64,000 nt of DNA from Ciceribacter ferrooxidans (GCF_004137355.1 NZ_SDVB01000253.1:1-64000), one strand, 5' to 3'. Numbered from the stretch's first letter, positions 47,773-57,495 are shown. The notes: generated from the letters alone by a model not told the origin. Translations and numbers: made by a program.

Positions 47773-48106
47773 GAAATGTCTCCATCATGTCAGGTTCGAA
47801 CGCACCGTTGCTGGAGCGCTCGTGGGCTGAGACAACTGGGGAGAACGATCTATTCCATCGGGGCCATCAACAGTGTGTGAGGCGCTGTGATCAAGAGGAG
47901 GCCGAACGGAATCTTCGGCGTGGCGGAATTGCGGGCTAGCACGTCCGTGTAGTCCGTAGGGCCGGCTCCCGCCCGATCCAGCACAGGTCGCACGCGAAGA
48001 ACGGCGGTGTGCGTCATAGCCTCGCGTAGATGAGCCGGTAATACGAAACGAGGAGGCCAATGGCAGTACCGAATCCTGCACCGGCGGCGGGTTCGGTTCT
48101 CGTTGA
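47773..48106. other. Gap between the solute-binding gene and ybaB
   Basis: No supported gene in this 334-base stretch. It contains the upstream region of the solute-binding gene (GATGGAGA ribosome site). A GAGGAGG followed by ATG at 48060 on the plus strand is too close in spacing and its frame runs antisense into ybaB. Confidence 0.4.
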
Positions 48107-48430
48107 TCAGAACGGCAATTTCATGCCGGGTGGGATCGGCAGGCCGGCGGTCATTTCCCTGGTCTTTTCCGCCATCACCGCTTCCGCCTTGTCTTTCGCG
48201 TCCTTGTGGGCGGCGACGATAAGGTCTTCGAGGATCTCGACCTCTTCTTCCTTGAAGAGCGAAGGATCGATCTTGAGGCCCTTGAGCTCGCCTTTGCCGG
48301 TCATCGTCACGGTCACGAGACCTCCGCCGGATTTGCCTTCGACTTCGAGAGCGGCGATCTCCGCCTGCATCTTCTCCATCTTGGCCTGCATTTCCTTGAC
48401 CTTGCCCATCATGCCCATGATGTCGCGCAT
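48107..48430 (-). CDS. YbaB/EbfC family nucleoid-associated protein
   Basis: The 107-residue protein starts [18 protein letters not shown] and has [15 protein letters not shown], typical of YbaB. It binds DNA as a dimer. ATG at 48430 was preferred over a GTG two codons upstream because GGGAG has better spacing. It follows dnaX by 36 bases, the usual pair. Confidence 0.93.
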   Translation of the reverse strand: MRDIMGMMGKVKEMQAKMEKMQAEIAALEVEGKSGGGLVTVTMTGKGELKGLKIDPSLFKEEEVEILEDLIVAAHKDAKDKAEAVMAEKTREMTAGLPIPPGMKLPF

Positions 48431-48466
48431 CGTCACTGTCTCCCTGAAATATTGGCGAATGCCGTC

Positions 48467-50332
48467 TTAGAATTCGATGTCGTCGCCCGGAAGAATGTCT
48501 CCCTCGGCGGATTCGGCTGCCGACGGGATATTCAGCGTCTCGTCTTCATCACTGGCGGAGCGAATGCGCACATCGGTTATCCTCGCCCCGGGGAAGCGGG
48601 CCAGGATCGCCGCCACGTCCGGATCCTGCCGTGCGTCGAGGAGCCTCGCCTCGCGGTTTGAACTTTCGGTTTCCGCAAGTGTCGGCCTGCCGGCTTCGCG
48701 TGACAGGATGACCATCCAGCGGATTTCCGTCCACTCCTCGAGCCGTCGTTGCAGGTCTCCTGCAAGCGTCTTCGGTGCTTCGGCCGGCAGGTTGATCTCA
48801 AGTCGCCCCGGCTCAAGACTCACAAGCCGCACATAGGAACGCAGGAGAGCCTTCAGCTTCGGGTCACGGTTCTGCGTGCAGAGCTCGGCGATATCCTCGA
48901 GCGACTTGATGGGAACCTTGGGGACCGGCGTGGGTTTCGTTTCGACGCGCCCCAAGACAACTGGCTGCGATTCGAGCGTCGGCACACTCTGGAGATGGGC
49001 AGTCGGTCTTGGCGCAGTTGCTTGCGCTGAGCGATCCAGCGCCTGCCCGCCGACCGCTGCCGTGCGATAGGACGCCTGGGTGCCGCCGCCGTTGCCTTCC
49101 GTTGGAGCCGGGGAAGGCATGCCGGTTTGTCCGCGCTCTGTCAGTTCCGCAAGCCGGCGCGCCGCATCCTCGGGCGACGGCAGGTGAGCCGCATGAGCAA
49201 GCCGAATGACGACCATTTCCGCGGCACCGGCAGGGCGCGCGGAGTTTTCCGTTTCCGGAATGCCCTTCAGCAGCATCTGCCAGATGCGGGAGAGCGTCGA
49301 AACGCTGACGCTTGACGAAAGCTCGACCCCGCGAACGCGCTCGACCTCGCTGAGGGATGCGTCCTGAGCCGCCGACGGGATGTATTTGAGCCGGGTCACG
49401 AGATGGGTGAAGTCGGCAAGGTCGGTCAGGACCACGGTCGGGCTGGCGCCGGATTCGTACTGGCTGCCGAACTCGGAAAGGGCTGCCGCGACGTCGCCGC
49501 GCACGACATGCTCGAAGAGGTCTACGACGCGGGCGCGATCGGCGAGGCCGAGCATTGCACGCACCGCATCGGCCCTCACGACGCCTCCTCCGTGGGCAAT
49601 CGCCTGGTCGAGCAGCGAGAGCCCGTCGCGTGCCGAACCCTCGGCCGCCCGCGCGATCATCGCGAGCGCTTCCTCGTCGGCGGTGATGCCTTCCTTGGCC
49701 GCAATCGTCGAGAAGAGGCCGACCAGATCGCTCGCGCTGATGCGCCGCAGATCGAAACGCTGACAGCGGGAGAGCACGGTGATCGGCACCTTGCGGATCT
49801 CGGTCGTTGCGAAGATGAACTTGACGTGTTCCGGCGGCTCTTCGAGCGTCTTCAGCAAACCGTTGAAGGCCGCGGTCGAGAGCATATGCACTTCGTCGAT
49901 GATGTAGACCTTGTAGCGGGCGGAGACGGGGCGATAGCGAACCTGCTCGATGATCTCACGGATATCGTCGATGCCTGTGTGAGAAGCAGCGTCCATCTCG
50001 ATGACGTCGACATGGCGACCTTCCATGATCGCCTGACAGTGTTCGCCCGGGAGCTTGAGGTCGATCGTCGGCTTGTCGATCTCTGCGGTCTTGTAGTTGA
50101 GCGCGCGTGCCAGGATGCGTGCGGTCGTCGTCTTGCCGACGCCACGTACACCTGTCAGCATGTAGGCCTGCGCGATACGACCCGTCTCGAACGCATTCGT
50201 GAGCGTTCGGACCATCGGCTCCTGGCCGACCATCAGATCGGTGAAATCTTTGGGACGATACTTGCGGGCCAGGACTCTGTATCCTGCGGCACCGCCGTTT
50301 GCATGTGCTGCTGTCGGCTCGAAGTCGCTCAT
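48467..50332 (-). CDS. dnaX: DNA polymerase III subunits gamma/tau
   Basis: The 621-residue clamp-loader subunit has a AAA+ domain with Walker A GVRGVGKTTTARILA (about 56-70), Walker B YIIDEVHML and sensor ATTEIRKVPITVLSRC. A proline-rich linker and a C-terminal tau domain follow. It loads the beta clamp. GCAGGAGCG precedes ATG 50332, and this start gives the family N-terminus; a long upstream extension would cover the SRP RNA. It lies 77 bases after the SRP RNA. Confidence 0.95.
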   Translation of the reverse strand: MSDFEPTAAHANGGAAGYRVLARKYRPKDFTDLMVGQEPMVRTLTNAFETGRIAQAYMLTGVRGVGKTTTARILARALNYKTAEIDKPTIDLKLPGEHCQAIMEGRHVDVIEMDAASHTGIDDIREIIEQVRYRPVSARYKVYIIDEVHMLSTAAFNGLLKTLEEPPEHVKFIFATTEIRKVPITVLSRCQRFDLRRISASDLVGLFSTIAAKEGITADEEALAMIARAAEGSARDGLSLLDQAIAHGGGVVRADAVRAMLGLADRARVVDLFEHVVRGDVAAALSEFGSQYESGASPTVVLTDLADFTHLVTRLKYIPSAAQDASLSEVERVRGVELSSSVSVSTLSRIWQMLLKGIPETENSARPAGAAEMVVIRLAHAAHLPSPEDAARRLAELTERGQTGMPSPAPTEGNGGGTQASYRTAAVGGQALDRSAQATAPRPTAHLQSVPTLESQPVVLGRVETKPTPVPKVPIKSLEDIAELCTQNRDPKLKALLRSYVRLVSLEPGRLEINLPAEAPKTLAGDLQRRLEEWTEIRWMVILSREAGRPTLAETESSNREARLLDARQDPDVAAILARFPGARITDVRIRSASDEDETLNIPSAAESAEGDILPGDDIEF

Positions 50333-50409
50333 CGCTCCTGCCAGCGTTAGAGTCGTCCCGTTCGGGTCTCTCGACCCTGCAATCCTGCCGGCCATGTGGA
50401 ACGGAAGGT

Positions 50410-50505
50410 GGGAGGCTGGCACGATGACCCGTGCCGGGCTCGTTAGGGCTGCTTCCTTCCGGACCTGACCCGGTTGGCGAGTGGCTCGTCCACCACCAAC
50501 CTCCC
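50410..50505 (-). ncRNA. ffs: Signal recognition particle 4.5S RNA
   Basis: On the minus strand the conserved apical domain CAGGTCCGGAAGGAAGCAGC is present, enclosed by a long hairpin whose ends GGGAGG and CCTCCC (50500-50505/50410-50415) pair. The RNA binds Ffh to target membrane proteins. Its position just upstream of dnaX is common in alphaproteobacteria. Exact ends are set by the terminal stem. Confidence 0.92.
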
Positions 50506-50596
50506 GAGAGCACATATCGGCAATTACGGAAGCAAATGCAAGCCAAGCCACCAAAAAACTGCTATGTATAGAGAAACGCTGGAAAAGGAGGCATTC

Positions 50597-51007
50597 TTGG
50601 TCAAGTTCGAGCTCGATGAGAGACTGACGCGTGACAGCGAGCGCCTGACGCTGCTCGGCCTGTGCGACGTCCGGCTTATGCGCGACAGTCGCTGGCCGTG
50701 GCTCGTTCTCGTGCCGCAACGTCCGGACGTCAGCGAGGTCTTCGACCTCACACCGCTTGACCAGGCAGTCCTGACCTTCGAGCAGAATCTGGTGGCGTCC
50801 ACGTTGAAGAAGGCGACGGGCGCCGTCAAAATCAACGTCGGTGCTCTTGGCAATATTGTTCGACAGCTTCATGTTCACGTCATCGCGCGCTTCGAAGGGG
50901 ACGCGAATTGGCCGGGTCCCGTCTGGGGCCACGGCTCGGCCGTTCCCTACGAGGCTCAGCCTTGCGATGAATTCAAACGGAAGTTTCTCGAAGCCCTTCA
51001 GTCATGA
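50597..51007 (+). CDS. HIT-domain nucleotide hydrolase
   Basis: The 136-residue HIT protein has the core IVRQLHVHVIAR, in which the first His of the H-x-H-x-H motif is Gln. Such proteins usually hydrolyse or transfer nucleoside phosphates. A perfect AAGGAGG ends 5 bases before a TTG at 50597; this gives the family start MVKFELDERL. The ATG 33 bases earlier has no ribosome site. It overlaps nudC by 4 bases (ATGA) and is probably co-translated. Confidence 0.8.
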   Translation: MVKFELDERLTRDSERLTLLGLCDVRLMRDSRWPWLVLVPQRPDVSEVFDLTPLDQAVLTFEQNLVASTLKKATGAVKINVGALGNIVRQLHVHVIARFEGDANWPGPVWGHGSAVPYEAQPCDEFKRKFLEALQS

Positions 51008-51963
51008 GCAAAACCATCTTCGATCTCGACACTCCGCATCCCGAAGCCAGCACGCTTACCGCCTTTTCCCGGAATGGACTGGACCGACGCAGCGAACACC
51101 GGGAAGAGGACTGCCTGGAGCAGGCGCTCGCGCTTGAAGGTGCCCACATCCTTGCATTCGCCGGGCCGAAGCTCATCCTCAAGCACGACGGGCAGGTTCT
51201 TGATCCGCTCTTCGCACCCTACGAGTTGCCGGAGCTGGATCCTGATTTCGACAACGCTGTTCTCCTGGGATTCCAGCCGACAGGCGAACCGCGACTTGCC
51301 GTGCCTGTGCGAAGTGCCGCAGAGGAACTTGCCAATCACTACAAGGCGGCCGACGCACGTTCGCTCTTTCGTGACGCGTTGGTCGGGGAGGATCTGCAGG
51401 GCGAGGCGGCACAGGCACTCAGCCTGCTTCAGTGGAACATGGACAACCGATTTTGTGGCCGTTGCGGCAGCGCAACGGAAGGCCGCATCGGCGGCTACAA
51501 ACGGGTCTGCCAGGCCTGCGACCACACGATTTTCCCCCGGACAGATCCGGTCGCGATCATGCTCGCAATCGACGTGACACGCGACCTGTGCCTCCTTGGA
51601 CGCAATCATCGCTTTCCGGACGGCATGTATTCCTGTTTGGCTGGCTTCGTGGAACCGGGCGAGACGATCGAGAATGCGGTTCGTCGCGAAACCTACGAGG
51701 AAGCGGGAATCGAGATCGGCCGGGTGCGCTATCACGCCTCGCAGCCCTGGCCCATGCCGCATCAGATGATGATCGGGTGCTTTGCCGAGGCGCTGTCGAA
51801 CGAAATCAGCCGTGACACATTTGAGCTTGCCGACTGCCGGTGGTTCACAAGGAGCGAGGTTGACGAAATGATGGCGTCGCGCGCCGCCAACGGCTGGACG
51901 ACGCCGATCGAAGGAACGATCGCCAATCGTCTGCTGCGGGACTGGCTGGACTGGCCCCGTTGA
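51004..51963 (+). CDS. nudC: NADH pyrophosphatase / NAD-capped RNA hydrolase NudC
   Basis: The 319-residue protein has a zinc ribbon (CGRCGS, then CQAC; about 151-175), the Nudix box GFVEPGETIENAVRRETYEEAG (about 217-238; the helix carries REx2EE) and the SQPWPMP motif that marks NudC-type enzymes. It hydrolyses NAD(H) and removes NAD caps from RNA. It is coupled to the HIT gene. Confidence 0.9.
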   Translation: MSKTIFDLDTPHPEASTLTAFSRNGLDRRSEHREEDCLEQALALEGAHILAFAGPKLILKHDGQVLDPLFAPYELPELDPDFDNAVLLGFQPTGEPRLAVPVRSAAEELANHYKAADARSLFRDALVGEDLQGEAAQALSLLQWNMDNRFCGRCGSATEGRIGGYKRVCQACDHTIFPRTDPVAIMLAIDVTRDLCLLGRNHRFPDGMYSCLAGFVEPGETIENAVRRETYEEAGIEIGRVRYHASQPWPMPHQMMIGCFAEALSNEISRDTFELADCRWFTRSEVDEMMASRAANGWTTPIEGTIANRLLRDWLDWPR

Positions 51964-52012
51964 GGCGGCCCCCGGAGAGTGCGGAAACCGTGCGGTCCAG
52001 GGGCGAACGGAC

Positions 52013-52867
52013 CTAGAGTTTGCCCCGCATCGGGTGACCCTTGTAGACGCCGAGAATACGGACTTTCTCGGAGAAGAAACGCAGTTCTTCCAGAGCCTGC
52101 CTGACCGGGGTGTCGTCCGGGTGGCCTTCGATATCCGCATAGAACTGGGTTGCGACGAACTTGCCCCCGATCTGGTAGCTTTCCAGCTTCGTCATGTTGA
52201 TGCCGTTCGTGGCAAAGCCGCCGAGTGCCTTGTAGAGCGCGGCGGGAATGTTGCGGACGTTGAAGATGAAGGTGGTGACGATGAGTTCGTCAGGCGAAGA
52301 ACGTTTGGCAATGGTCTCGTCGCGCGACAGGACGACGAAACGGGTGACATTGTTTTCGGTATCCTCGACATTCTCTGCAATGATTTCGAGACCATAGAGA
52401 TCGGCGGCAAGCCGCGGTGCAAGGGCTGCCATGGATCGTTCGCCGGTCTCGGCGACCAGCTTCGCGGCGCCGGCGGTGTCCCCGGCGACGACCGGCTTCC
52501 AGCCATTGTTACGGATGATCTTGCGGCACTGCCCAAGCGCATGGATATGGCTGTGCACTGTACGGATCTCGTCCCTCGCGACGCCGGGAAGCACCATCAG
52601 CTGAAAGCGGATGGGCATGAAGTACTCACCGACGATGTGCAGACGAGACTCCGGCAACAGGTGATGAATGTCGGCCACGCGTCCGGCGATGGTGTTCTCG
52701 ATCGGAATCATGGCGAGATCGGCATCGCCATTCTCTACGGCGACGAAGGCGTCCTCGAACGTCGGGCACGGGAGGGGCGACATGTCGGGAAACATGTCGC
52801 GGCAGGCCATGTCGGAATTCGCGCCGAAATCGCCTTGGAAGGCGATCTTGTTGGTCCTGTTTGTCAT
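52013..52867 (-). CDS. pheA: Prephenate dehydratase
   Basis: The 284-residue enzyme has a catalytic domain (about 5-185; FQGDFGANSDMA at the start and the TRF motif in NVTRFVVLS) and an ACT domain (about 200-280; KLESYQIGGKF). It makes phenylpyruvate for phenylalanine; the ACT domain senses Phe. Chorismate mutase is not fused. It lies 12 bases after kdsB on the same transcript. Confidence 0.93.
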   Translation of the reverse strand: MTNRTNKIAFQGDFGANSDMACRDMFPDMSPLPCPTFEDAFVAVENGDADLAMIPIENTIAGRVADIHHLLPESRLHIVGEYFMPIRFQLMVLPGVARDEIRTVHSHIHALGQCRKIIRNNGWKPVVAGDTAGAAKLVAETGERSMAALAPRLAADLYGLEIIAENVEDTENNVTRFVVLSRDETIAKRSSPDELIVTTFIFNVRNIPAALYKALGGFATNGINMTKLESYQIGGKFVATQFYADIEGHPDDTPVRQALEELRFFSEKVRILGVYKGHPMRGKL

Positions 52868-52879
52868 CGGAGGAGTCCG

Positions 52880-53638
52880 TTACTGGTTGCTTTGGGCGGC
52901 AAGGATTTGTCGCGCCTTCTCGAGATCTGCGGGCGTGTCGACGCCGAGGGGGATCGATTTGACGATCTCCACATCGATCCGCATCCCGGCTTCGAGCGCC
53001 CTCAGTTGCTCGAGCGATTCGCGTCTCTCGAGAGGTGAGGGCGGCAACGAGACGAATTTCTCGAGCGCCGCGCGGCGGTAGGCGTACAGGCCGATGTGAT
53101 GATAGAGCGGTCCGGCGCCATGGGGAGCGGTTGCGCGGGTGAAATAGAGCGCCCGCAACCGGGTGGTGGAGATCGGCGAGCCGACGACCTTGACGACGTT
53201 CGGGTTTGTCTTTTCTTCCTCGTCGGTGATCTCCACCGTCAGCGTCGCGATGTCCGTCCGCTCATTCTCTAGCGGGCGCAGAGCCGCCCGAATCGTCTCG
53301 GGTTCGATCGTAGGGAGGTCGCCCTGTACGTTGATGACCGTTTCGATCCGACGGTCCGGATCGGCCTTGGTCAGTGCCTCATAGATTCGGTCCGAGCCCG
53401 AGGGATGATCGGCGCGGGTCATGACGACCTCGAAACCGGCTTTCTCCACTGCCTCGAAGGTGCGAGGATCGTCGACCGCCACGATAATCCGGCCGACATC
53501 GGCTTCGCGAGCGCGACGTGCGACCTGTACGATCATCGGTTGCCCGCATATGTCGGCGAGCGGCTTGCCGGGAAGCCGGGTCGACGCCATCCGGGCCGGG
53601 ATCAATACCAGTGTCTTCTCGAAAACGGGTTTGTTCAT
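52880..53638 (-). CDS. kdsB: CMP-Kdo synthetase
   Basis: The 252-residue cytidylyltransferase has [19 protein letters not shown] at the start and [13 protein letters not shown]. It activates Kdo for lipopolysaccharide. AGAAGGG precedes ATG 53638. It is divergent from cycM and upstream of pheA. Confidence 0.94.
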   Translation of the reverse strand: MNKPVFEKTLVLIPARMASTRLPGKPLADICGQPMIVQVARRAREADVGRIIVAVDDPRTFEAVEKAGFEVVMTRADHPSGSDRIYEALTKADPDRRIETVINVQGDLPTIEPETIRAALRPLENERTDIATLTVEITDEEEKTNPNVVKVVGSPISTTRLRALYFTRATAPHGAGPLYHHIGLYAYRRAALEKFVSLPPSPLERRESLEQLRALEAGMRIDVEIVKSIPLGVDTPADLEKARQILAAQSNQ

Positions 53639-53790
53639 CGCCAGCCCTTCTAATCCCGCGGGAAAAGTGTCAAAAAGTCCCAATTCCGGGACCACAATCG
53701 TGTTGCAACTGTCAAGCAAAAGACATAGGTTCCGCCCGATTTCAAGATCGTCCGGTTCGTGACCGCCGGCTGCATGGGGAGCGTTTGCAG

Positions 53791-54351
53791 ATGAACTCAT
53801 ATGTGAACATGGGCGTTGGAGCTCTGCTTGGGACCGTCTTCGTTCTGTTGACGGTGTCCATCGCCTCTGAAGGCATCTTCAGCTCGGAGAAGCCGGAGAA
53901 GGAGGGCTACGCCATTGTCGCAGAAGGCGCTGCGCAGGCTGAAGCCGGTGCCGAAACTGCCGCAGCCGCGGAGACCCCGATCGCGACCCTGCTGGCAACT
54001 GCCGACGCCGCCGCTGGCGAGAAGGTCTTCAAGAAGTGCACGAGCTGTCATGATGCCTCGAAGGGCGGCCCGAACAAGGTCGGGCCGAACCTCTACGGCA
54101 TAGTCGACCGTCCGGTCGCCTCTCACGAAGGTTTCGGCTATTCGGCCGCGATGAAGGACTTCTCGCAGGGCGGCGCGACGACCTGGTCTTATGACAACCT
54201 GAATCACTTCATCAACGCGCCGAAGAAGCTTGTCGCGGGCACGGCAATGGGTTTTGCTGGTCTGAAGAACGAGAAGGAACGTGCGGACCTGATTGCCTAC
54301 CTGCGTACGCTCTCCGACGCACCGGCTCCTCTTCCGGCGCCGACGAACTGA
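53791..54351 (+). CDS. cycM: Membrane-anchored cytochrome c (CycM type)
   Basis: The 186-residue protein has an N-terminal uncleaved membrane anchor (about 7-26), an Ala/Glu linker, and a class I cytochrome c domain with haem site CTSCH (C83-H87) and likely distal Met M153 in [10 protein letters not shown]. It carries electrons from bc1 complex to the aa3 oxidase in rhizobia. GGGGAG lies upstream of the ATG. It has its own terminator. Confidence 0.9.
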   Translation: MNSYVNMGVGALLGTVFVLLTVSIASEGIFSSEKPEKEGYAIVAEGAAQAEAGAETAAAAETPIATLLATADAAAGEKVFKKCTSCHDASKGGPNKVGPNLYGIVDRPVASHEGFGYSAAMKDFSQGGATTWSYDNLNHFINAPKKLVAGTAMGFAGLKNEKERADLIAYLRTLSDAPAPLPAPTN

Positions 54352-54378
54352 TCAGCTTTTCGAGCGATCTCGCAAATG

Positions 54379-54408
54379 ATGCCCGGCCTTTGCCGGGCAT
54401 TTTTGTTT
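54379..54408 (+). terminator. Terminator of cycM
   Basis: The stem ATGCCCGGC/GCCGGGCAT with a four-base loop is followed by TTTTGTTT. Confidence 0.85.
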
Positions 54409-54452
54409 GGCCTGCCGGCTTCCGGTTTAGCCCCAAGATTCGTGGCAATCGT

Positions 54453-55397
54453 TCAACTCAATAACCAGGCCCAGAAGGTAACGGTCGCCACGCCCGCTGC
54501 CGTCGTCAGGGTGATTGTCGAGGCCGCGAGGGCGTGCCCGACGCCAAAACGATTGGCGATTAGCCACGCATTGATGCCTGTCGGCACCGAGGACGTCAGT
54601 ACCATTGCCATCGTCCATTCAGGGCCGAGGCCGAGCAGATGGCACGCTGCCCAGACGCAGGCCGGCATCAATAGTAGCTTAAGCCCCGAGATCGCGCCGG
54701 CGATCCGGAAATTTCCCGATACCCCATATTTGTTGAGAGCCATGCCCAAAGAGAGCAGTGCCGTGGGTGCGGCCATCGCAGCGATCTGGTTGACCACGCT
54801 GTCCAGGACGGCGGGGATCGGCAGGCCGGAGACATGTGCGATGACGCCGGCTGCAAGTCCCAACACGAGCGGGTTGCGGGCGAGATTGCCGCCGATCTGC
54901 GTGAGGATGGCGCGCAGCCCACGTGAACTGCCGCCGCTGATCTTTCGTTCGGCCTGCTCCATGAGAACCGTGCCGATGATCATCATAAGTGGCAGATGGA
55001 CGGCGAGCAGGATGGAAAGGGCGACGATGCCATCACTACCGACGATGCGGCTGACGAGCGGCAGACCGATGAAGACGTTGTTTGCGAAGGCGGAGGAGAC
55101 GCCCGCCAGTACGCCGACACGCGCGTCGCGCTCGAAAACGCGTGTCGCGATCAGGTGACCCACGGTCCAGGTTACGCCGACGCCGGCGAAATAGGCGATC
55201 CAGAGCCGGAAGGGAGAGGCGCCGTGAAAGTCGGCTTCCGCGATCGTCCGGAAGAGAAGGACCGGGACCGCGACCTTGAAGACGAACTCGCCGAGCGAGT
55301 CTCCGAGTTCGTCTTTGAGCAGCCCTGTTCTGACCAGGGCCCACCCGATCAGAATAAGGATGAAGATCGGCAGGACATTCAAGGTGATTTCCGGCAT
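54453..55397 (-). CDS. AEC-family transporter (auxin efflux carrier-like)
   Basis: The 314-residue membrane protein has about ten helices in two halves, with LNVLPIFILILIGWALVRTG at the start and GVIAHVSGLPIPAVLD mid-protein, typical of the bile/arsenite/AEC superfamily. The substrate is unknown; bacterial members often carry malate/malonate. ATG 55397 gives the family start, although a GTG 42 bases upstream is open. Confidence 0.85.
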   Translation of the reverse strand: MPEITLNVLPIFILILIGWALVRTGLLKDELGDSLGEFVFKVAVPVLLFRTIAEADFHGASPFRLWIAYFAGVGVTWTVGHLIATRVFERDARVGVLAGVSSAFANNVFIGLPLVSRIVGSDGIVALSILLAVHLPLMMIIGTVLMEQAERKISGGSSRGLRAILTQIGGNLARNPLVLGLAAGVIAHVSGLPIPAVLDSVVNQIAAMAAPTALLSLGMALNKYGVSGNFRIAGAISGLKLLLMPACVWAACHLLGLGPEWTMAMVLTSSVPTGINAWLIANRFGVGHALAASTITLTTAAGVATVTFWAWLLS

Positions 55398-55780
55398 TTC
55401 GGGGAGATGCTCACGAAGGCGGGACGAGAGAGGTACCACTCTAACGTTACAGTTCCGCCACGACCAGCCGTAAGCCCCGAGGGGGGTACGTTTCCCGACG
55501 CTAATCTACGAGCCTTGTGACATTGCCGCACCAACTGCCGGATTGCGACGCCGCCAGTACATCCGTGGCCGGCGGCAATCCGGTGTCCGGAGATGATCGC
55601 TCCGTTCGTTGGCGTGCTGGGTGACGGGAAATCGCATCACGGCGCGTAACGAGTTCTAGCGGCCTCATGTAACGGCCGTGTGACGCCGTGAAATCGCCGC
55701 AGGCTGGCGTTTGGCCTTCCCAACGGCGGAAAAAACGCTATGACCTCCCACGGACATGTCTCAGAGGGGATCCGTATTTC
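55398..55780. other. Structured gap upstream of adenosine kinase
   Basis: This 383-base gap has no supported gene. It contains inverted repeats: CCGGATTG/CAATCCGG enclosing CCGCC/GGCGG (55538-55583), and TCACGGCG/CGCCGTGA enclosing CGGCC/GGCCG (55637-55691). The second ends 89 bases before the kinase ATG. They could be a leader RNA structure or protein sites; no known riboswitch was recognised. Confidence 0.45.
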
Positions 55781-56773
55781 ATGGTCAAGTTCGATGTGCT
55801 CACGGTGGGCAACGCCATTGTCGACATCATTTCCAGATGTGACGACAGTTTCCTGACGGAAAACGGGATCACCAAGGGAGCCATGAACCTGATCGATGCG
55901 GAGCGGGCGGAGAGGCTCTACTCGCTGATGGGACCGGCTGTAGAGGCCTCCGGGGGCAGTGCCGGCAATACAGCCGCGGGGATCGCCAACCTCGGCGGCC
56001 AGGCCGCCTATTTCGGCAAGGTGGCTGACGACCAGCTCGGCAAGATCTTCATTCACGACATCCGCGCTCAGGGCGTTCACTATGAGACGCGCCCGAAGGG
56101 CAACAATCCCCCGACCGCGCGCAGTATGATCTTCGTGACGAGTGACGGAGAGCGTTCGATGAATACGCATCTCGGTGCCTGCGTCGAGTTCGGGCCCGAG
56201 GATGTCGAGGCGGACGTCGTCGCGTCGTCGAAGGTCACTTATTTCGAAGGATATCTGTGGGATCCTCCGCGTGCGAAGCAGGCTATCCTTGATTGCGCGC
56301 GCATCGCGCATGAGAACGGCCGCGAGATGTCGATGACGCTCTCGGACAGCTTCTGCGTTGATCGATACCGCGCGGAATTTCTTGATCTCATGCGCTCGGG
56401 AACAGTCGACATCGTCTTTTCGAACACGCAGGAGGTCCTCGCGCTGTACGAGACGGACGATTTCGACCTCGCACTGGACCGGCTGGCTCGTGACAGCAAG
56501 CTCGCAGCCGTGACGATGAGCGAGAAGGGTGCCGTGATCGTGAAGGATGCAGAACGTATCCGGGTCGATGCGTTGCATATCGAGGAACTCGTCGACACCA
56601 CCGGTGCAGGCGATCTCTTCGCTGCCGGCTTCCTCTATGGCTATACGCAGGGACGCTCGCTTTATGACTGCGGACGGCTCGGTTGCTTTGCCGCGGGTGT
56701 CGTCATCCAGCAGATCGGCCCGCGCCCGCTGATCTCGCTCGAGCAGGCCGGCCGGGAACTCGGGCTTATTTGA
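55781..56773 (+). CDS. Adenosine kinase (PfkB family)
   Basis: The 330-residue PfkB-family kinase has ASGGSAGNTAAGIANLGG (about 56-73) and the catalytic DTTGAGD (D272-D278). The overall sequence matches rhizobial adenosine kinases, which make AMP from adenosine; other ribokinase-type sugars are possible. AGAGGGGA precedes the ATG. Its stop overlaps the convergent SH3 gene by 8 bases. Confidence 0.85.
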   Translation: MVKFDVLTVGNAIVDIISRCDDSFLTENGITKGAMNLIDAERAERLYSLMGPAVEASGGSAGNTAAGIANLGGQAAYFGKVADDQLGKIFIHDIRAQGVHYETRPKGNNPPTARSMIFVTSDGERSMNTHLGACVEFGPEDVEADVVASSKVTYFEGYLWDPPRAKQAILDCARIAHENGREMSMTLSDSFCVDRYRAEFLDLMRSGTVDIVFSNTQEVLALYETDDFDLALDRLARDSKLAAVTMSEKGAVIVKDAERIRVDALHIEELVDTTGAGDLFAAGFLYGYTQGRSLYDCGRLGCFAAGVVIQQIGPRPLISLEQAGRELGLI

Positions 56774-57299
56774 AGGCTTCACCCGGATAGGCGCCCCAGA
56801 TCTCCCCCTGCGAAACCCAGCCCTCGACGCCGTTTGCCTCGGCATGGCACCAGTTGCCGTTGCACTCGTCCAGCGTCAGCACGACGCCTGGCTCCAGTTT
56901 GGCGACGACGGCTGCAGTCGGCAGCGAGTCCCGCCGCAGATTTACGTAGACGTTGTCGCCGCGCATCCATGGTGCGGCAATTGCCGTTCGTTCACCCGAA
57001 AGCAACGACTGGTTCACCCAGCCCTCGGTACCGTCGGCATCGCGGATGCGCCGCCAGTTGTCGTATTCCTGGATAATTTCGACGGGTAGCCCGGACTTGA
57101 GATATAGCCACGAGACCGCGTAGTCGGTGCTCGGTCCGATGCGCAAGTTGACGCGCTTGGCCTTGAGGCTGACGAAACGTGGGAGGGGGAGTCCGCTCAA
57201 GCCTTTCGATACTTGGGCTCCGGCGGCGGCAGGTGCCCCGAAGGTTGCCGCGAGGACCAGACTTGTCGCTAGACCGATTCGAAGCACAAGTTCACGCAT
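56766..57299 (-). CDS. Secreted SH3-domain protein
   Basis: The 177-residue protein has a signal peptide (about 1-27, ending AGAQ) and two bacterial SH3 repeats (VNLRIGPSTDYAVSWLYLKSG, and VYVNLRRDSLPTAAVVAKLEPG). Two Cys sit in DECNGNWCHAE. Such proteins bind peptidoglycan or act as enzyme inhibitors. It is likely periplasmic. Confidence 0.85.
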   Translation of the reverse strand: MRELVLRIGLATSLVLAATFGAPAAAGAQVSKGLSGLPLPRFVSLKAKRVNLRIGPSTDYAVSWLYLKSGLPVEIIQEYDNWRRIRDADGTEGWVNQSLLSGERTAIAAPWMRGDNVYVNLRRDSLPTAAVVAKLEPGVVLTLDECNGNWCHAEANGVEGWVSQGEIWGAYPGEAFK

Positions 57300-57495
57300 G
57301 ATCGTTCCATAATCCAAAGAGGTCAGGACTTCTCCGGCGGGCTTGCGCCGCTGCGGCGGCTCTGCGACGAAAACCCAAGTCCGCCGTTGCGAGTTTTGTT
57401 TGTCTTCGCTGGCGGGTTTGGTAGAAATTGCCCTGAATGGTGGGATTATCATCGCACTTGGTTAATGACCTCTGAACAAGGTATCGAACGTTCCC

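Noticed and set aside
47817-47870. A GGGCTGAGA stretch on the plus strand resembling part of a TPP riboswitch (thi box)
   Set aside because: The other conserved halves (GGGGUGC and CUGAU...GGGA) are not present, and the strand is opposite to the nearby solute-binding gene.
48060-48470. Plus-strand open frame MAVPNPAP with GAGGAGG just upstream
   Set aside because: The ribosome site is only three bases from the ATG, and most of the frame is antisense to the conserved ybaB gene.
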